This document shows, piece after piece, positions 1 to 7,828 of a DNA stretch of 36,760 bases (the stretch's first letter is position 1; every line of letters starts with the position of its first letter). Source of the DNA: CAG-492 sp035388585 (GTDB lineage: Bacteria; Bacillota; Clostridia; TANB77; CAG-508); contig DAOOQE010000013.1 of assembly GCA_035388585.1 (NCBI GenBank), forward strand, positions 1 through 36,760, read 5' to 3'. Made by a program: the position numbers and the translations under genes. Below the pieces are notes generated by a model that worked only from the letters and a program-made list of their open reading frames with translations, ran no database searches and was not told the origin of the DNA.

Positions 1-10
1 GGAAAGAGAT

Positions 11-32
11 GACAACTCATTTCTGAATTGCC
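11..32 (-). terminator. Hairpin downstream of spoVG
   Basis: Read on the minus strand, GGCAATTCA and TGAGTTGTC pair into a 9-bp stem with two G-U pairs around a GAAA loop. It begins about 45 nt after the spoVG stop. The following bases are pyrimidine-rich (ATCTCTTTCC) but not a clean U-run, so this is either a weak terminator or the start of another structured element cut by the window edge. Confidence 0.35.
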
Positions 33-76
33 ACCCCAACTATTGACATTGAACCGATTTTTCTTTTATTTTATAA

Positions 77-382
77 TTATTCTGAAACTTCTTCAGTTTC
101 ATCTGCTTCTTCGGCACTTGCAACTGGTTCATCATCAGTGCTGTTATATTTATCTAATACTGCACTTTCGATTTTGTCTCTTGCACCTTGATTAATTGGA
201 TGAGCTATATCTTTATGCTCTCCGTTTAATTTTTTCTTGCTAGGCATAGCAACAAATAAACCTTTTTGGCTTTCTATAACTTTGATTTCACGAACTACAA
301 ATTCGTTATCTATAGTTATTGAAGCTATTGCTTTCATCTTTCCTGAATCTACTTTCTTTAAATGCACGTCTGTTATTTGCAT
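77..382 (-). CDS. spoVG: SpoVG, site-specific DNA/RNA-binding regulator
   Basis: This is SpoVG, a small nucleic-acid-binding regulator of septation, sporulation and envelope genes, about 85-100 residues in the family and 101 here. The N-terminus MQITDVHLKKVDSGKMKAIA and the later FVVREIKVIES and GLFVAMPSKK match the conserved SpoVG core almost throughout; the last 20 residues are the usual variable acidic tail. An in-frame codon seven residues upstream (403) would also open the frame, but the family start is the ATG at 382, preceded by GGCAGGTG. It diverges from murC, and a sigma-H-type promoter lies upstream (455-481), as for Bacillus spoVG. SpoVG also occurs in non-sporulating Firmicutes, so it does not by itself prove sporulation. 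Confidence 0.96.
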   Translation of the reverse strand: MQITDVHLKKVDSGKMKAIASITIDNEFVVREIKVIESQKGLFVAMPSKKKLNGEHKDIAHPINQGARDKIESAVLDKYNSTDDEPVASAEEADETEEVSE

Positions 383-454
383 TATTGAGCACCTGCCTTC
401 CACTGTTTTTAGTTATATGCAAAATTTATAGTTTTATACATATACATTTATTCT

Positions 455-481
455 ATTCTCCATAATATGTTTTTTTCCTTC
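455..481 (-). promoter_or_regulatory. Sigma-H-type promoter of spoVG
   Basis: On the minus strand GAAGGAAAA (481-473) fits the sigma-H -35 consensus RnAGGAwWW, and GGAGAAT (461-455) fits the -10 consensus RnnGAAT, with an 11-nt spacer; the known spacer is 11-12. The spoVG start codon is about 70 nt downstream. Bacillus subtilis spoVG is a classic sigma-H gene, so both sequence and context agree. Confidence 0.75.
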
Positions 482-683
482 TTTATTATACAAAATTTTA
501 CATTTTTTTATATAATTTCTACATATATATAATTAATATTTATATAATTAATTTAATTACAATTCTACCTAAAATGTATAAATATATGAAACATTGATTA
601 AACTATAAATTATTTAGCAGTAAAAATAATTTATATGGTTTTTCATTATTATAGAAAATAATATTTATAATGTATAAAAAGTA

Positions 684-712
684 TTGAAAATGTTTGAATT
701 TTCCTATATAAT
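684..712 (+). promoter_or_regulatory. Sigma-A-type promoter of murC
   Basis: TTGAAA (684-689) and TATAAT (707-712) are separated by exactly 17 nt, a near-consensus housekeeping promoter. A transcript would begin near 719, about 30 nt before the murC start, leaving a short leader with the AAAGGAGATG ribosome-binding site at 731-740. Confidence 0.8.
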
Positions 713-747
713 GTGCATAAAATACTTACAAAAGGAGATGTACAATT

Positions 748-2133
748 TTGACTACTTTAAATAACTTAGGACATTTTAAAAATATACATATGATTGGGAT
801 CGGCGGAACTAGTATGAGTGGTATTGCAGAAATACTTAATTTCTGGAATTTTAAAGTAACTGGTTCTGATGCTTCTGATTCAGAAAACATAGAAAAACTT
901 TTAGATCATAATATTCCTGTTACAATTGGGCATGACTTAGAAATGGTTGAAAAGGCTGATATCGTAATATACACTGCTGCTATTGCTATTAATGACCCTG
1001 AGCTTGTTAGGGCAAGAGAATTAAATATTCCTACTATAGAGCGTGCTGATTTTTTAGGGGAAATTACAAAGGCTTTTTCTGATACAATTTGCGTTTCTGG
1101 AACACATGGTAAGACTACTACTACTTCAATGATTTCTACTTGTTTCATTGAAGGAAAAATGGATCCGACTGTTCAGGTTGGTGCAATTTTAAAACAGTTA
1201 AATGGGAATTATAGAATAGGAAATAGTGAATTTTTTATTTTAGAAGCTTGTGAATATGTTGAAAGCTTTTTAAAATTCGCACCTAAAACAGAGATTATTT
1301 TAAATATTGATAATGATCATTTAGATTATTTTAAAGATTTAAATCATATTATTTCTGCATTTGAAAAATATGTTAAACTGCTTCCTAAAAATGGTTTACT
1401 TGTTATTAATGGTGATGATAAAAACTGTTTGAATTTATCTAGATTAACTAGTGCACGTTCTGTAACTTTTGGTATTGAGAATCAAAAGTCTAATTTTGTT
1501 GCACGTAATATTAATTTTGACTCAAATGGATTTCCATCATTTGATATATATTATAATGATACGTTTTACAAAACTGTTAAATTATCAGTTCCTGGGCGTC
1601 ATAATGTTATGAATTCTCTTGCTTGTACTGCTGTTTGCCATATGTATGGATTATCTAAGGATACTATAAAAAATGGTCTTCTTTGTTTTACAGGTGCTAA
1701 TAGAAGATTTGAATTTATTGGCAAGTTTAATAATAATATTTCTGTTTTTGATGATTATGCTCATCATCCAACTGAAATTAATGCAACTTCTTCTGCTATG
1801 AAGGGAAAAAAATACAATCAATCTTGGGTTATTTTTCAGCCACATACTTATAGCAGAACAAAAAATCTATTGCCTGAATTTGTTAAATCTTTAAAAGGAT
1901 TTGATAATATTATTATTACTGATATTTATGCTGCAAGAGAGAAAAATACATTTAATGTATCTTCACAGGATTTAGTTAATGCACTTAATGAAAGTGGTAA
2001 AACTGCTCTTTATATATCTGATTTTGATGATATTGTTAAGTATGTTAGAACACATGCTTGTAACAATGATATTGTATTAACAATGGGGGCTGGAACTGTT
2101 ACTAATATTAGTAAAATGATAATCGATAAATAA
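748..2133 (+). CDS. murC: UDP-N-acetylmuramate--L-alanine ligase
   Basis: MurC joins L-alanine to UDP-N-acetylmuramate, using ATP, in the cytoplasmic stage of peptidoglycan synthesis. The 461 residues match the usual length. The N-terminal Rossmann domain starts HMIGIGGTSMSGIAEIL; the ATP-binding loop is SGTHGKTTTTSM near residues 115-127; NIDNDHLDYF and FDDYAHHPTEI are the central- and C-terminal-domain motifs of Mur ligases. The start is TTG, set 10 nt after GGAG. It is a single-gene unit with its own promoter and terminator, and the only large plus-strand enzyme gene in the first 18 kb. Confidence 0.97.
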   Translation: MTTLNNLGHFKNIHMIGIGGTSMSGIAEILNFWNFKVTGSDASDSENIEKLLDHNIPVTIGHDLEMVEKADIVIYTAAIAINDPELVRARELNIPTIERADFLGEITKAFSDTICVSGTHGKTTTTSMISTCFIEGKMDPTVQVGAILKQLNGNYRIGNSEFFILEACEYVESFLKFAPKTEIILNIDNDHLDYFKDLNHIISAFEKYVKLLPKNGLLVINGDDKNCLNLSRLTSARSVTFGIENQKSNFVARNINFDSNGFPSFDIYYNDTFYKTVKLSVPGRHNVMNSLACTAVCHMYGLSKDTIKNGLLCFTGANRRFEFIGKFNNNISVFDDYAHHPTEINATSSAMKGKKYNQSWVIFQPHTYSRTKNLLPEFVKSLKGFDNIIITDIYAAREKNTFNVSSQDLVNALNESGKTALYISDFDDIVKYVRTHACNNDIVLTMGAGTVTNISKMIIDK

Positions 2134-2243
2134 ACATAATTCCGTTTTTTATAGAAAGATAATTGAAAAACAGATTAAAAACTATTCTTCTAAAAATATG
2201 TTTTATTTGAATATTATTACTTTATAATATGGGGGTTAAATTG

Positions 2244-2271
2244 AGGACAAGGTTTTAACCTTGTCCTTTTT
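2244..2271 (+). terminator. Rho-independent terminator of murC
   Basis: AGGACAAGG and CCTTGTCCT form a perfect 9-bp stem with the six-base loop TTTTAA, followed directly by a T-run. It lies about 110 nt after the murC stop and points in the right direction. Confidence 0.85.
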
Positions 2272-2395
2272 ATATCTTATATAATATAAAAATTATAATA
2301 ATAATCCAATCTATTTTAAATCCTTGTCCTTTTTATATATTATTCAAATAATTTTTTTCTCTGAAGAACAATATTTAGATCCTTGTCCTTCTTAT
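2259..2395 (+). repeat. Three spaced copies of the murC terminator 3' arm
   Basis: CCTTGTCCTTTTTAT occurs at 2259 as the terminator 3' arm, again near 2322, and as CCTTGTCCTTCTTAT at 2381, about 60 nt apart. The later copies lack a matching 5' arm nearby, so they look like tandem duplications of half a terminator plus AT-rich spacer. All could in principle pair with the single GGACAAGG arm at 2245-2252. Confidence 0.7.
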
Positions 2396-2399
2396 TATC

Positions 2400-3524
2400 T
2401 TATTTAAAATCCTCTATGCTTAACTCTGGATAAGTAAATATTTTTCCGTTTTCTACAATTTCTCCTGTTGCAACATGATCTTTATTCATAGTTTTTGATC
2501 CTTTTAAAAAGTATTTATACTTTATTCCTGTGCTTTTTTTAATTTCATTTGCTGAACTTGAATTTATTATTGGATCATCCCAAGTTGTATCTATTCCATA
2601 CCATTTACCACCAATATAGACATAGTTCCAGGCATGCTTTTCTTCTTTTTGAGATATGGAATCCTGTCCATTACCACATACTATAATACATGGAACTTCA
2701 AGCTTATCCATTAATATTTTAAATGCTTCTGCATATCCTTCACATATTGCGTTTTTTTGTATTACAGCACCATATGCATTATTTTTGTTTACATTTGTCA
2801 TTGCTGTATCATAAACAACATTATCTACTATCCAATCATGTGCTGCTAATATTTTTTCGTAACTATATGTGTATTCATTTTTTTCTAATGGTATTGATTT
2901 TACAATTTGGTCTGTTATTTTATTAAATTCTTGTATTGCTATTTCTATTTGCTCTTTTGTTTGAAAACCATCTGCATAATAATTTATATTTTCACCTTTT
3001 CCAATTGACACATCATATGTTGTTCCAGTAATTGTTTTTGTTGTTGTCGTTTCTAAAAAGAATTTATTTCCATCTAAATAAAACAATTCTGGTCTATCTT
3101 TTGAAAATGCATCCCATGCATCCTGAAATGCTTGGTGTAAAATTGTTTGTCCATTTTCTCTTCCTGCTATGTCATTTAGTTTTTTTGGCAGATTGATTTT
3201 TTGCACTCCAGATTTAAAGTTTTCAATATTATTTTCTAAAATCATATAAATTATTTTAGAATTTTCGTCTAATTGTATATAATGATGGTTTTTTGACTTT
3301 TCCAACTCGTTTTTAAAATTTTCATCCTTTAATTCAATAAATGTTTTGTCTTCTTGCCCTAAAATATATTGTTTGAATTTATTTTCAATTTCCTCTATTT
3401 GAATTTTTATTATTTCATCATTAGCAAAATATTTTATGCCTAAATATATTGAAAATAAGATTATTACTACTATTAATACGAATGTAATTAATCCTTTTAA
3501 AAAATTAAATATTTTCTTTACCAT
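2400..3524 (-). CDS. Membrane-anchored transglutaminase-like protein
   Basis: This is a predicted extracytoplasmic protein of 374 residues with one N-terminal membrane helix (about residues 8-32) and a C-terminal transglutaminase-like domain. The papain-like catalytic triad is visible: Cys in ICEGYAEAFK (residue 261), His in KHAWNYVYI, and Asp in GIDTTWDDP. Family members act as cysteine proteases, peptidyl transferases or cyclisers, often on the cell surface; the substrate here is unknown. The frame opens four codons earlier, but that ATG overlaps the GGAG ribosome-binding site, so the ATG at 3524, six bases after GGAGA, is preferred. It stands alone downstream of a small membrane protein gene. 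Confidence 0.85.
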   Translation of the reverse strand: MVKKIFNFLKGLITFVLIVVIILFSIYLGIKYFANDEIIKIQIEEIENKFKQYILGQEDKTFIELKDENFKNELEKSKNHHYIQLDENSKIIYMILENNIENFKSGVQKINLPKKLNDIAGRENGQTILHQAFQDAWDAFSKDRPELFYLDGNKFFLETTTTKTITGTTYDVSIGKGENINYYADGFQTKEQIEIAIQEFNKITDQIVKSIPLEKNEYTYSYEKILAAHDWIVDNVVYDTAMTNVNKNNAYGAVIQKNAICEGYAEAFKILMDKLEVPCIIVCGNGQDSISQKEEKHAWNYVYIGGKWYGIDTTWDDPIINSSSANEIKKSTGIKYKYFLKGSKTMNKDHVATGEIVENGKIFTYPELSIEDFK

Positions 3525-3680
3525 ATTTTTCTCCATTCATTTTTATTATCTATTTTATATTTATATTATAACATCTTAATATTTTTAAGTAAAGAAGCAT
3601 TTTATTAGACCTCGTTTATGAAAGGATTTATTATTAATCTAATGTTTTAAATATAAGACCAAAATATGTGTTTCATCAAA

Positions 3681-3707
3681 ATAAAAACACAATAATTTTA
3701 TTGTGTT
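3681..3707 (-). terminator. Terminator after the small membrane protein gene
   Basis: AACACAATAA and TTATTGTGTT form a perfect 10-bp stem. Read on the minus strand it is followed by TTTTTAT, giving a terminator just downstream of the stop at 3723. The central bases must open to form a loop. Confidence 0.7.
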
Positions 3708-3722
3708 CCTATTTATACTATA

Positions 3723-4235
3723 TTAAAAAAATTCTATACTTTCTATACTTTCGGCATTTTTATAATAATAAATAATTGCATTTTTATATTTACCTGCTTT
3801 TTCTGTTATCTTTTTCCTATCATTTACTATTTTGAATTTCACTTTTTCTCCTTTTATATTTGTAGTTATATAAAAACTATTTGTTTTATATTTTCCAGAG
3901 CTTCTTCTCTTTATAATTGAAATATCAGTAACCATTGCCTTTTGTGGACCTTTTACTATGTCTTCTCCCATTCTATATGATTGAAATAAGAATAATATAA
4001 TTAAGATTGAAAACATAATATAAAATGTTACTTTTGGTAATTTTTTTATTTTATTGTCCTTTGATATCCCTATAATAATAAAACCGAAAATGCAAGCTGA
4101 CATTATATACAAAATAAAAAGTCTTAAGGGATATAATGGGGTAAATGTACTTACTATAAATAACAAAATTATTGCTATTATAACGATAATTTTTACTGTT
4201 TTATTTTTACTTGTTTTTGCTTCATTTTTTGCCAT
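3723..4235 (-). CDS. Small membrane protein, function unknown
   Basis: I do not recognise this 170-residue protein. It has a basic cytoplasmic start (AKNEAKTSKNKTVK), three predicted membrane helices (roughly residues 15-35, 40-62 and 72-92), then a soluble part of about 75 residues rich in Lys, Ile and Tyr, including GPQKAMVTDISIIKRRSSGK and several beta-strand-like stretches. The frame opens at 4250, but GGAG lies within that extension, nine bases before the ATG at 4235, so the shorter start is chosen as for the next gene downstream. A terminator follows, making it the end of its transcript. Confidence 0.65.
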   Translation of the reverse strand: MAKNEAKTSKNKTVKIIVIIAIILLFIVSTFTPLYPLRLFILYIMSACIFGFIIIGISKDNKIKKLPKVTFYIMFSILIILFLFQSYRMGEDIVKGPQKAMVTDISIIKRRSSGKYKTNSFYITTNIKGEKVKFKIVNDRKKITEKAGKYKNAIIYYYKNAESIESIEFF

Positions 4236-4366
4236 ATAACTTTTCTCCATCTAAAATTTTTCTATTCTTACTTTCCTTTTTATAATCTTAAAAATATGTT
4301 GTTATTATGCTTTTTCATATTTCCTAAAAACTATTATTCTTTCCTTATTTATATCTTTGCCCAATT

Positions 4367-6061
4367 TTATTCTTTAAGTATTTCTTTAAATCTTTTTATT
4401 TTTGCTGTTGTAGTTTTTTCCATTGGTTCATCAGTTAACACTAGATTTTTAATATATTTATATGTTGCTAAATCTTTATTAATTTCTTTTATATCCTTCC
4501 AAACTATATCTTTTAATTGATCTATTGTTTTTCCTTGGTGGAAATGTTCCATATATTCTTTATCATATACTATTTTGGCCGAAACCACTAAATCGTCTTC
4601 TTTTGGCATACCATATACCATGCTTTCTGATACATATGGTAAATTATTAATAATTATTTCCAATTCTTCTGGATAAACATTTTTACCGTTTTTTAAAACT
4701 ATAACATTTTTCTTTCTTCCAGTTATAAATATATATCCATCTTCATCTATTTTTCCTAAATCTCCAGTATGAAACCAACCATTTATAATTACTTCTTTTG
4801 TTGCTTGCTCATTTTCGTAATATCCCAACATAACATTTGGGCCTTTTGCTATTATTTCTCCTATACCTTCACTGTTTGGATTATCGATTTTTATTTCCAC
4901 ATTATACATTGGAAGACCTATTGAACCATATCTTATTGCTTTTTCGTTTTCTGCTGCTAAAACCGGAGATGTTTCTGTTAAGCCATATCCTTGTACTGTT
5001 AGAATTCCAAAGTCATTAAATGCTTCTGCAACTTTTTTATCTATTGCTGCTGCACCACTTACTATGAATCTTATATTTCCTCCTAATTTATTTATTATGT
5101 CTTTAAATAATTTTCTTCTTATATCTATTCCAATTTTTAATAATGCTTTACTAATTTTTATTGCTATTTTTACTGTTTTTGTTTTTCCTTGTTTTTCTAT
5201 CTCTAGCATTATTTTTTTATACATTGCTTCTATTAATAATGGTACACAAACAAATACTGATACTTTATATTCCACTAGATTTTTTTGAATATATTTTAAT
5301 CCATCACAAAATACATTACATGCTCCATTTGATAAAAAGAACATTAATCCTGTAATTCCAAATGCATGATGAAAAGGTAAAAAAGCTAAATTCACATCTG
5401 TATCATAGATTTTTTCTGCAACATTTAGTGCTGTTATATTTTCTACAATATTTCTATGTGATAACATTACTGCTTTTGATATTGAAGTTGTTCCTGATGT
5501 GAAAATAATTACACTCATTTTTTCTGGGTCTATTTCTATTTTTTGACAATCTATGTTGCCTTTTTCTACAATTTGTTTACCTTTTTCTATTATTTTACTT
5601 AGATTATTAAATTCTTCTGTTTCATCCATACATATAAATTCTGTTACTTTTGTTTTATTGTTTTCTTTTAAATTTTTCATTATACTTACATACTCTTTAT
5701 CAAATACAACTATGTCTGCATAACTTCTTTGTAATAATGATTCTATTTCGTTTACTGGAAGACCTTTATCTAATGGTACAACTATATTCCCTATTGATAG
5801 TGTGGCAAAATATGTTAAGCACCATTCATATCGGTTTGGACTTATTATTGCTATCCTCTTATCTTTAAATCCTGAGTCTATAAGTCCTGTTTCCAATGCA
5901 ATTACGTCCTCTTTAAAATTTTTATATGTTATATCAATATATTTATCATCCTTTTTTAGTTTAAATGCTAATTTGTCTGAATGTAATGAAGTTGATTTTT
6001 CTATTAAATCTCTTATATCTTTATATTTAACTTCTTTATATAACCTTTGATATTTATTCAT
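4367..6061 (-). CDS. AMP-dependent acyl-CoA synthetase-like ligase
   Basis: This 564-residue enzyme belongs to the adenylate-forming (ANL) superfamily and most resembles long-chain fatty acid:CoA ligases, which activate a carboxylate as acyl-AMP and transfer it to CoA. The motifs run in order: phosphate loop IIFTSGTTSISKAVMLSHRN, A5 motif GYGLTETSP, A7 GWFHTGDLGKIDEDGYIFI, hinge GRKKN, and the C-terminal catalytic Lys in TTTAKIKRFKE. The C-terminal lid domain is complete. The start has AAAGGAAA eight bases upstream. Substrate chain length cannot be read from the sequence; no acyl carrier protein or beta-oxidation gene is adjacent. The upstream gap is filled with 35-bp repeats. Confidence 0.88.
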   Translation of the reverse strand: MNKYQRLYKEVKYKDIRDLIEKSTSLHSDKLAFKLKKDDKYIDITYKNFKEDVIALETGLIDSGFKDKRIAIISPNRYEWCLTYFATLSIGNIVVPLDKGLPVNEIESLLQRSYADIVVFDKEYVSIMKNLKENNKTKVTEFICMDETEEFNNLSKIIEKGKQIVEKGNIDCQKIEIDPEKMSVIIFTSGTTSISKAVMLSHRNIVENITALNVAEKIYDTDVNLAFLPFHHAFGITGLMFFLSNGACNVFCDGLKYIQKNLVEYKVSVFVCVPLLIEAMYKKIMLEIEKQGKTKTVKIAIKISKALLKIGIDIRRKLFKDIINKLGGNIRFIVSGAAAIDKKVAEAFNDFGILTVQGYGLTETSPVLAAENEKAIRYGSIGLPMYNVEIKIDNPNSEGIGEIIAKGPNVMLGYYENEQATKEVIINGWFHTGDLGKIDEDGYIFITGRKKNVIVLKNGKNVYPEELEIIINNLPYVSESMVYGMPKEDDLVVSAKIVYDKEYMEHFHQGKTIDQLKDIVWKDIKEINKDLATYKYIKNLVLTDEPMEKTTTAKIKRFKEILKE

Positions 6062-6077
6062 ATTTTATTTCCTTTCA

Positions 6078-6280
6078 TATAAATATATTTTAGTATAATG
6101 TTTTTTTGTTTAAATATGTTTTAGTACAAAATTGTTTCTCATTTTAATATATTTTAGTATAATGTTTTTTATTTTATTTAAATATGTTTTAGCATAATAT
6201 TTTTTTCATTTTAATATATTTTAGTATAGTATTTTTTTCATTTAAATATATTTTAGTATAGTATTTTTTATTTCATTTTA
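6078..6280. repeat. Degenerate tandem repeat, about 34 bp, six copies
   Basis: Six diverged copies of ATATATTTTAGTATAATGTT plus a T-rich tail follow one another with a 31-36 nt period, filling the gap upstream of the acyl-CoA synthetase gene. Each copy carries TAGTATAAT or a close variant. The rest of 6062-6492 holds two hairpins (listed separately) and otherwise featureless AT-rich DNA. Confidence 0.8.
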
Positions 6281-6282
6281 TC

Positions 6283-6343
6283 AAAAAAGAGCTTGTTATA
6301 ATGTATAAAACTTTCGGTTTCAAAATTATATAAGCTCTTTTGT
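6283..6343 (-). terminator. Large hairpin with U-run, distal terminator of the ireB operon
   Basis: AAAAGAGCTT and AAGCTCTTTT form the outer stem. An inner ATAAT/ATTAT pairing and a small AAAC-GTTT hairpin nest inside a 37-nt loop. On the minus strand the last arm runs into TTTTTT. It lies about 150 nt after the DUF1292 stop and may back up the hairpin at 6462-6485; the plus-strand reading also ends in a T-rich arm. Confidence 0.6.
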
Positions 6344-6454
6344 TACATTATTTTTTTATTTTTTTATTGTAATCTCAGTAAAATTAATTTTTTTTGAAAC
6401 TCTACATAAGAGATTTTATAAAATATTTGTTAAATTGTTTTATGTTTATCAATA

Positions 6455-6485
6455 GAAAATAAACATAAGGAATTAACCCTATGTT
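6455..6485 (-). terminator. Terminator directly after the DUF1292 gene
   Basis: On the minus strand AACATAGGG pairs with CCTTATGTT (one G-U pair) around TTAATT, followed by TATTTTC, seven bases after the stop codon. A second perfect 10-bp stem, TTATGTTTAT with ATAAACATAA (6440-6449 and 6459-6468), overlaps it, so the two hairpins are mutually exclusive. Confidence 0.6.
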
Positions 6486-6492
6486 CATTTTA

Positions 6493-6804
6493 TTATTCAC
6501 CAAAATTAAATTCATCCTTAAATTTTTCTTTAAACATTTCAAAAACTTTACTTAAGATTGTTTCATCTTCAACACTTACATATGATTCTTCTTCTTCAGA
6601 ATCTGTGTCTTCTAATTTTAAAATAACTACTTCTCCTGAATCTTCTTCATCTTCTTCTACTGGAAGTAATACTACATATTCTTCATCTTCATATTCTATT
6701 AAATCTAAAAATTCGAATTGAACATCATTTCCTTCCTCATCATTTAAAACTATTATGTTATCGATTTCTTCAGTGTTTTGTACATTTTCTAAATCTTCAC
6801 TCAT
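6493..6804 (-). CDS. DUF1292 family protein (YrzB-like)
   Basis: This small, very acidic 103-residue protein belongs to the DUF1292/YrzB family of Firmicutes. The core INIVVLNDEEGNDVQFEFL-type pattern, here IIVLNDEEGNDVQFEFLDLI, is followed by EYEDEEYVVLLPVEED and VVILKLE, the family's beta-rich signature. Its molecular role is not known. It is the third gene of ireB-ruvX-DUF1292, the same order as yrzL-yrrK-yrzB in Bacillus subtilis. The frame extends 23 codons upstream, but AAAGGAG sits inside that extension and the ATG at 6804 gives the family start. There are 135 nt between this start and the ruvX stop, so a separate promoter is possible. Confidence 0.88.
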   Translation of the reverse strand: MSEDLENVQNTEEIDNIIVLNDEEGNDVQFEFLDLIEYEDEEYVVLLPVEEDEEDSGEVVILKLEDTDSEEEESYVSVEDETILSKVFEMFKEKFKDEFNFGE

Positions 6805-6939
6805 AACTAAAATTTCTCCTTTCAAAATTATATTATAATTGGTTTTTGTGTTATAATTTGTGCAATTTTTCAATTATAATATTTTGTATGTAAATATTAT
6901 TTGCACTTTTACATATCATATACTATTTTTGCAATTAAA

Positions 6940-7362
6940 TCAACTATTTTTCAATTTATTTATGTAACTTTCTAAAATATATACTGCTGAAATAGTGTCT
7001 ACGATGTCTCTTTTCTTAAATTTGTTTATTTCAAGAAAATTCATTGTTTTATGTGCTGCAACTGTTGTTAATCTTTCATCAATTTGTTCAATCTGTATTT
7101 TATTAAATTTACATTTTAGCTTATGTATAAATTTTTCTGTTGCTTCTGCTCTTTGTGTCTTACTTCCATCCATATTATACGGCATTCCGATAACAATAAT
7201 TGTTACTTCTTTTTCGTTTATTATTTCTTCCAATCTCTTTAATACGATTTTGTCATTTCCTTTATGATGTAAAGTTTCTAATCCTTGAGCGGTTATTCCC
7301 AGGCTATCTGTAAGTGCAAGACCTACTCTTGCATCTCCATAATCTATTCCAAGAGCTCTCAT
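6940..7362 (-). CDS. ruvX: RuvX/YqgF-type Holliday junction resolvase-like nuclease
   Basis: This 140-residue protein has the RNase H-like fold of YqgF/RuvX. The first strand MRALGIDYGDARVGLALTD carries the catalytic Asp (residue 7), IVIGMPYNMDGS the second conserved strand, and IEQIDERLTTVAA the Glu-bearing motif; the last Asp is in RDIVDTISAVYIL. The family has been linked to pre-16S rRNA 5'-end processing and, by structure, to junction resolution. Its ATG overlaps the ireB stop by one base (TAATG), showing translational coupling. Confidence 0.95.
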   Translation of the reverse strand: MRALGIDYGDARVGLALTDSLGITAQGLETLHHKGNDKIVLKRLEEIINEKEVTIIVIGMPYNMDGSKTQRAEATEKFIHKLKCKFNKIQIEQIDERLTTVAAHKTMNFLEINKFKKRDIVDTISAVYILESYINKLKNS

Positions 7363-7613
7363 TAATTATCTTCCAATCCTATATAATTTTTAACCATTTT
7401 TTCTAAAAGTTCATCTCTTTCTACTTTTCTAATTAGATTTCTAGCATCTTTATGGCTTGTTATATATGTAGGATCTCCAGATAAAATATATCCTACTATT
7501 TGGTTGATTGGATTATATCCTTTTTCAACAAGTGCCTCATATACTTGTTTTAATATCTCTTGTACTTGAATATTTTTTTCTCTTTCGACTTTAAAGCTTA
7601 CTGTTTCGTCCAT
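7362..7613 (-). CDS. ireB: IreB family regulatory phosphoprotein
   Basis: This 83-residue protein is IreB (formerly DUF965, YrzL), a small cytoplasmic protein. In Enterococcus faecalis it is phosphorylated by the PASTA kinase IreK and limits cephalosporin resistance. Recognisable segments are the start MDETVSFKV, LKQVYEALVEKGYNPINQIV, GYILSGDPTYITSHKDARNL and IRKVERDELLEKMVKNY, spanning the whole protein. It is first in the ireB-ruvX-DUF1292 cluster; in many Firmicutes alaS precedes it, but here the upstream neighbour is the accessory operon ending at 7829. Confidence 0.95.
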   Translation of the reverse strand: MDETVSFKVEREKNIQVQEILKQVYEALVEKGYNPINQIVGYILSGDPTYITSHKDARNLIRKVERDELLEKMVKNYIGLEDN

Positions 7614-7714
7614 AACTATACCTTCTCTCTTATTAATTTTTTATAAGCATGAAATATTTTTTTAATATATTTCATATTATTTTTTAAAAATGAAATTTTT
7701 TATTATTACTTCTA

Positions 7715-7815
7715 TTTTTTATAAATAAATTTATTTACTGTTCTTTTTTTTATTTATAAATGAAATTATTTACTGTTTTCTTTATTATTTTATAAATGAA
7801 TTCATTAACTGTTTA
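7715..7815. repeat. Degenerate tandem repeat, about 36 bp, three copies
   Basis: TTATAAATGAAATTATTTACTG and its variants recur three times with T-rich spacers, each ending in TTTACTGTT or TTAACTGTT. The array fills the gap between the end of the accessory operon (7829) and ireB. No open frame or clear promoter is visible in it. Confidence 0.75.
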
Positions 7816-7828
7816 TTATGAAAATTTC

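Noticed and set aside
1..60. GGGGTGGCAA on the minus strand near the window start looks like a T-box antiterminator motif.
   Set aside because: A T-box leader needs about 200 nt of structured RNA upstream; here spoVG coding sequence ends only about 40 nt before it, and the ACC-type bulge and conserved 3' arm are not convincing.
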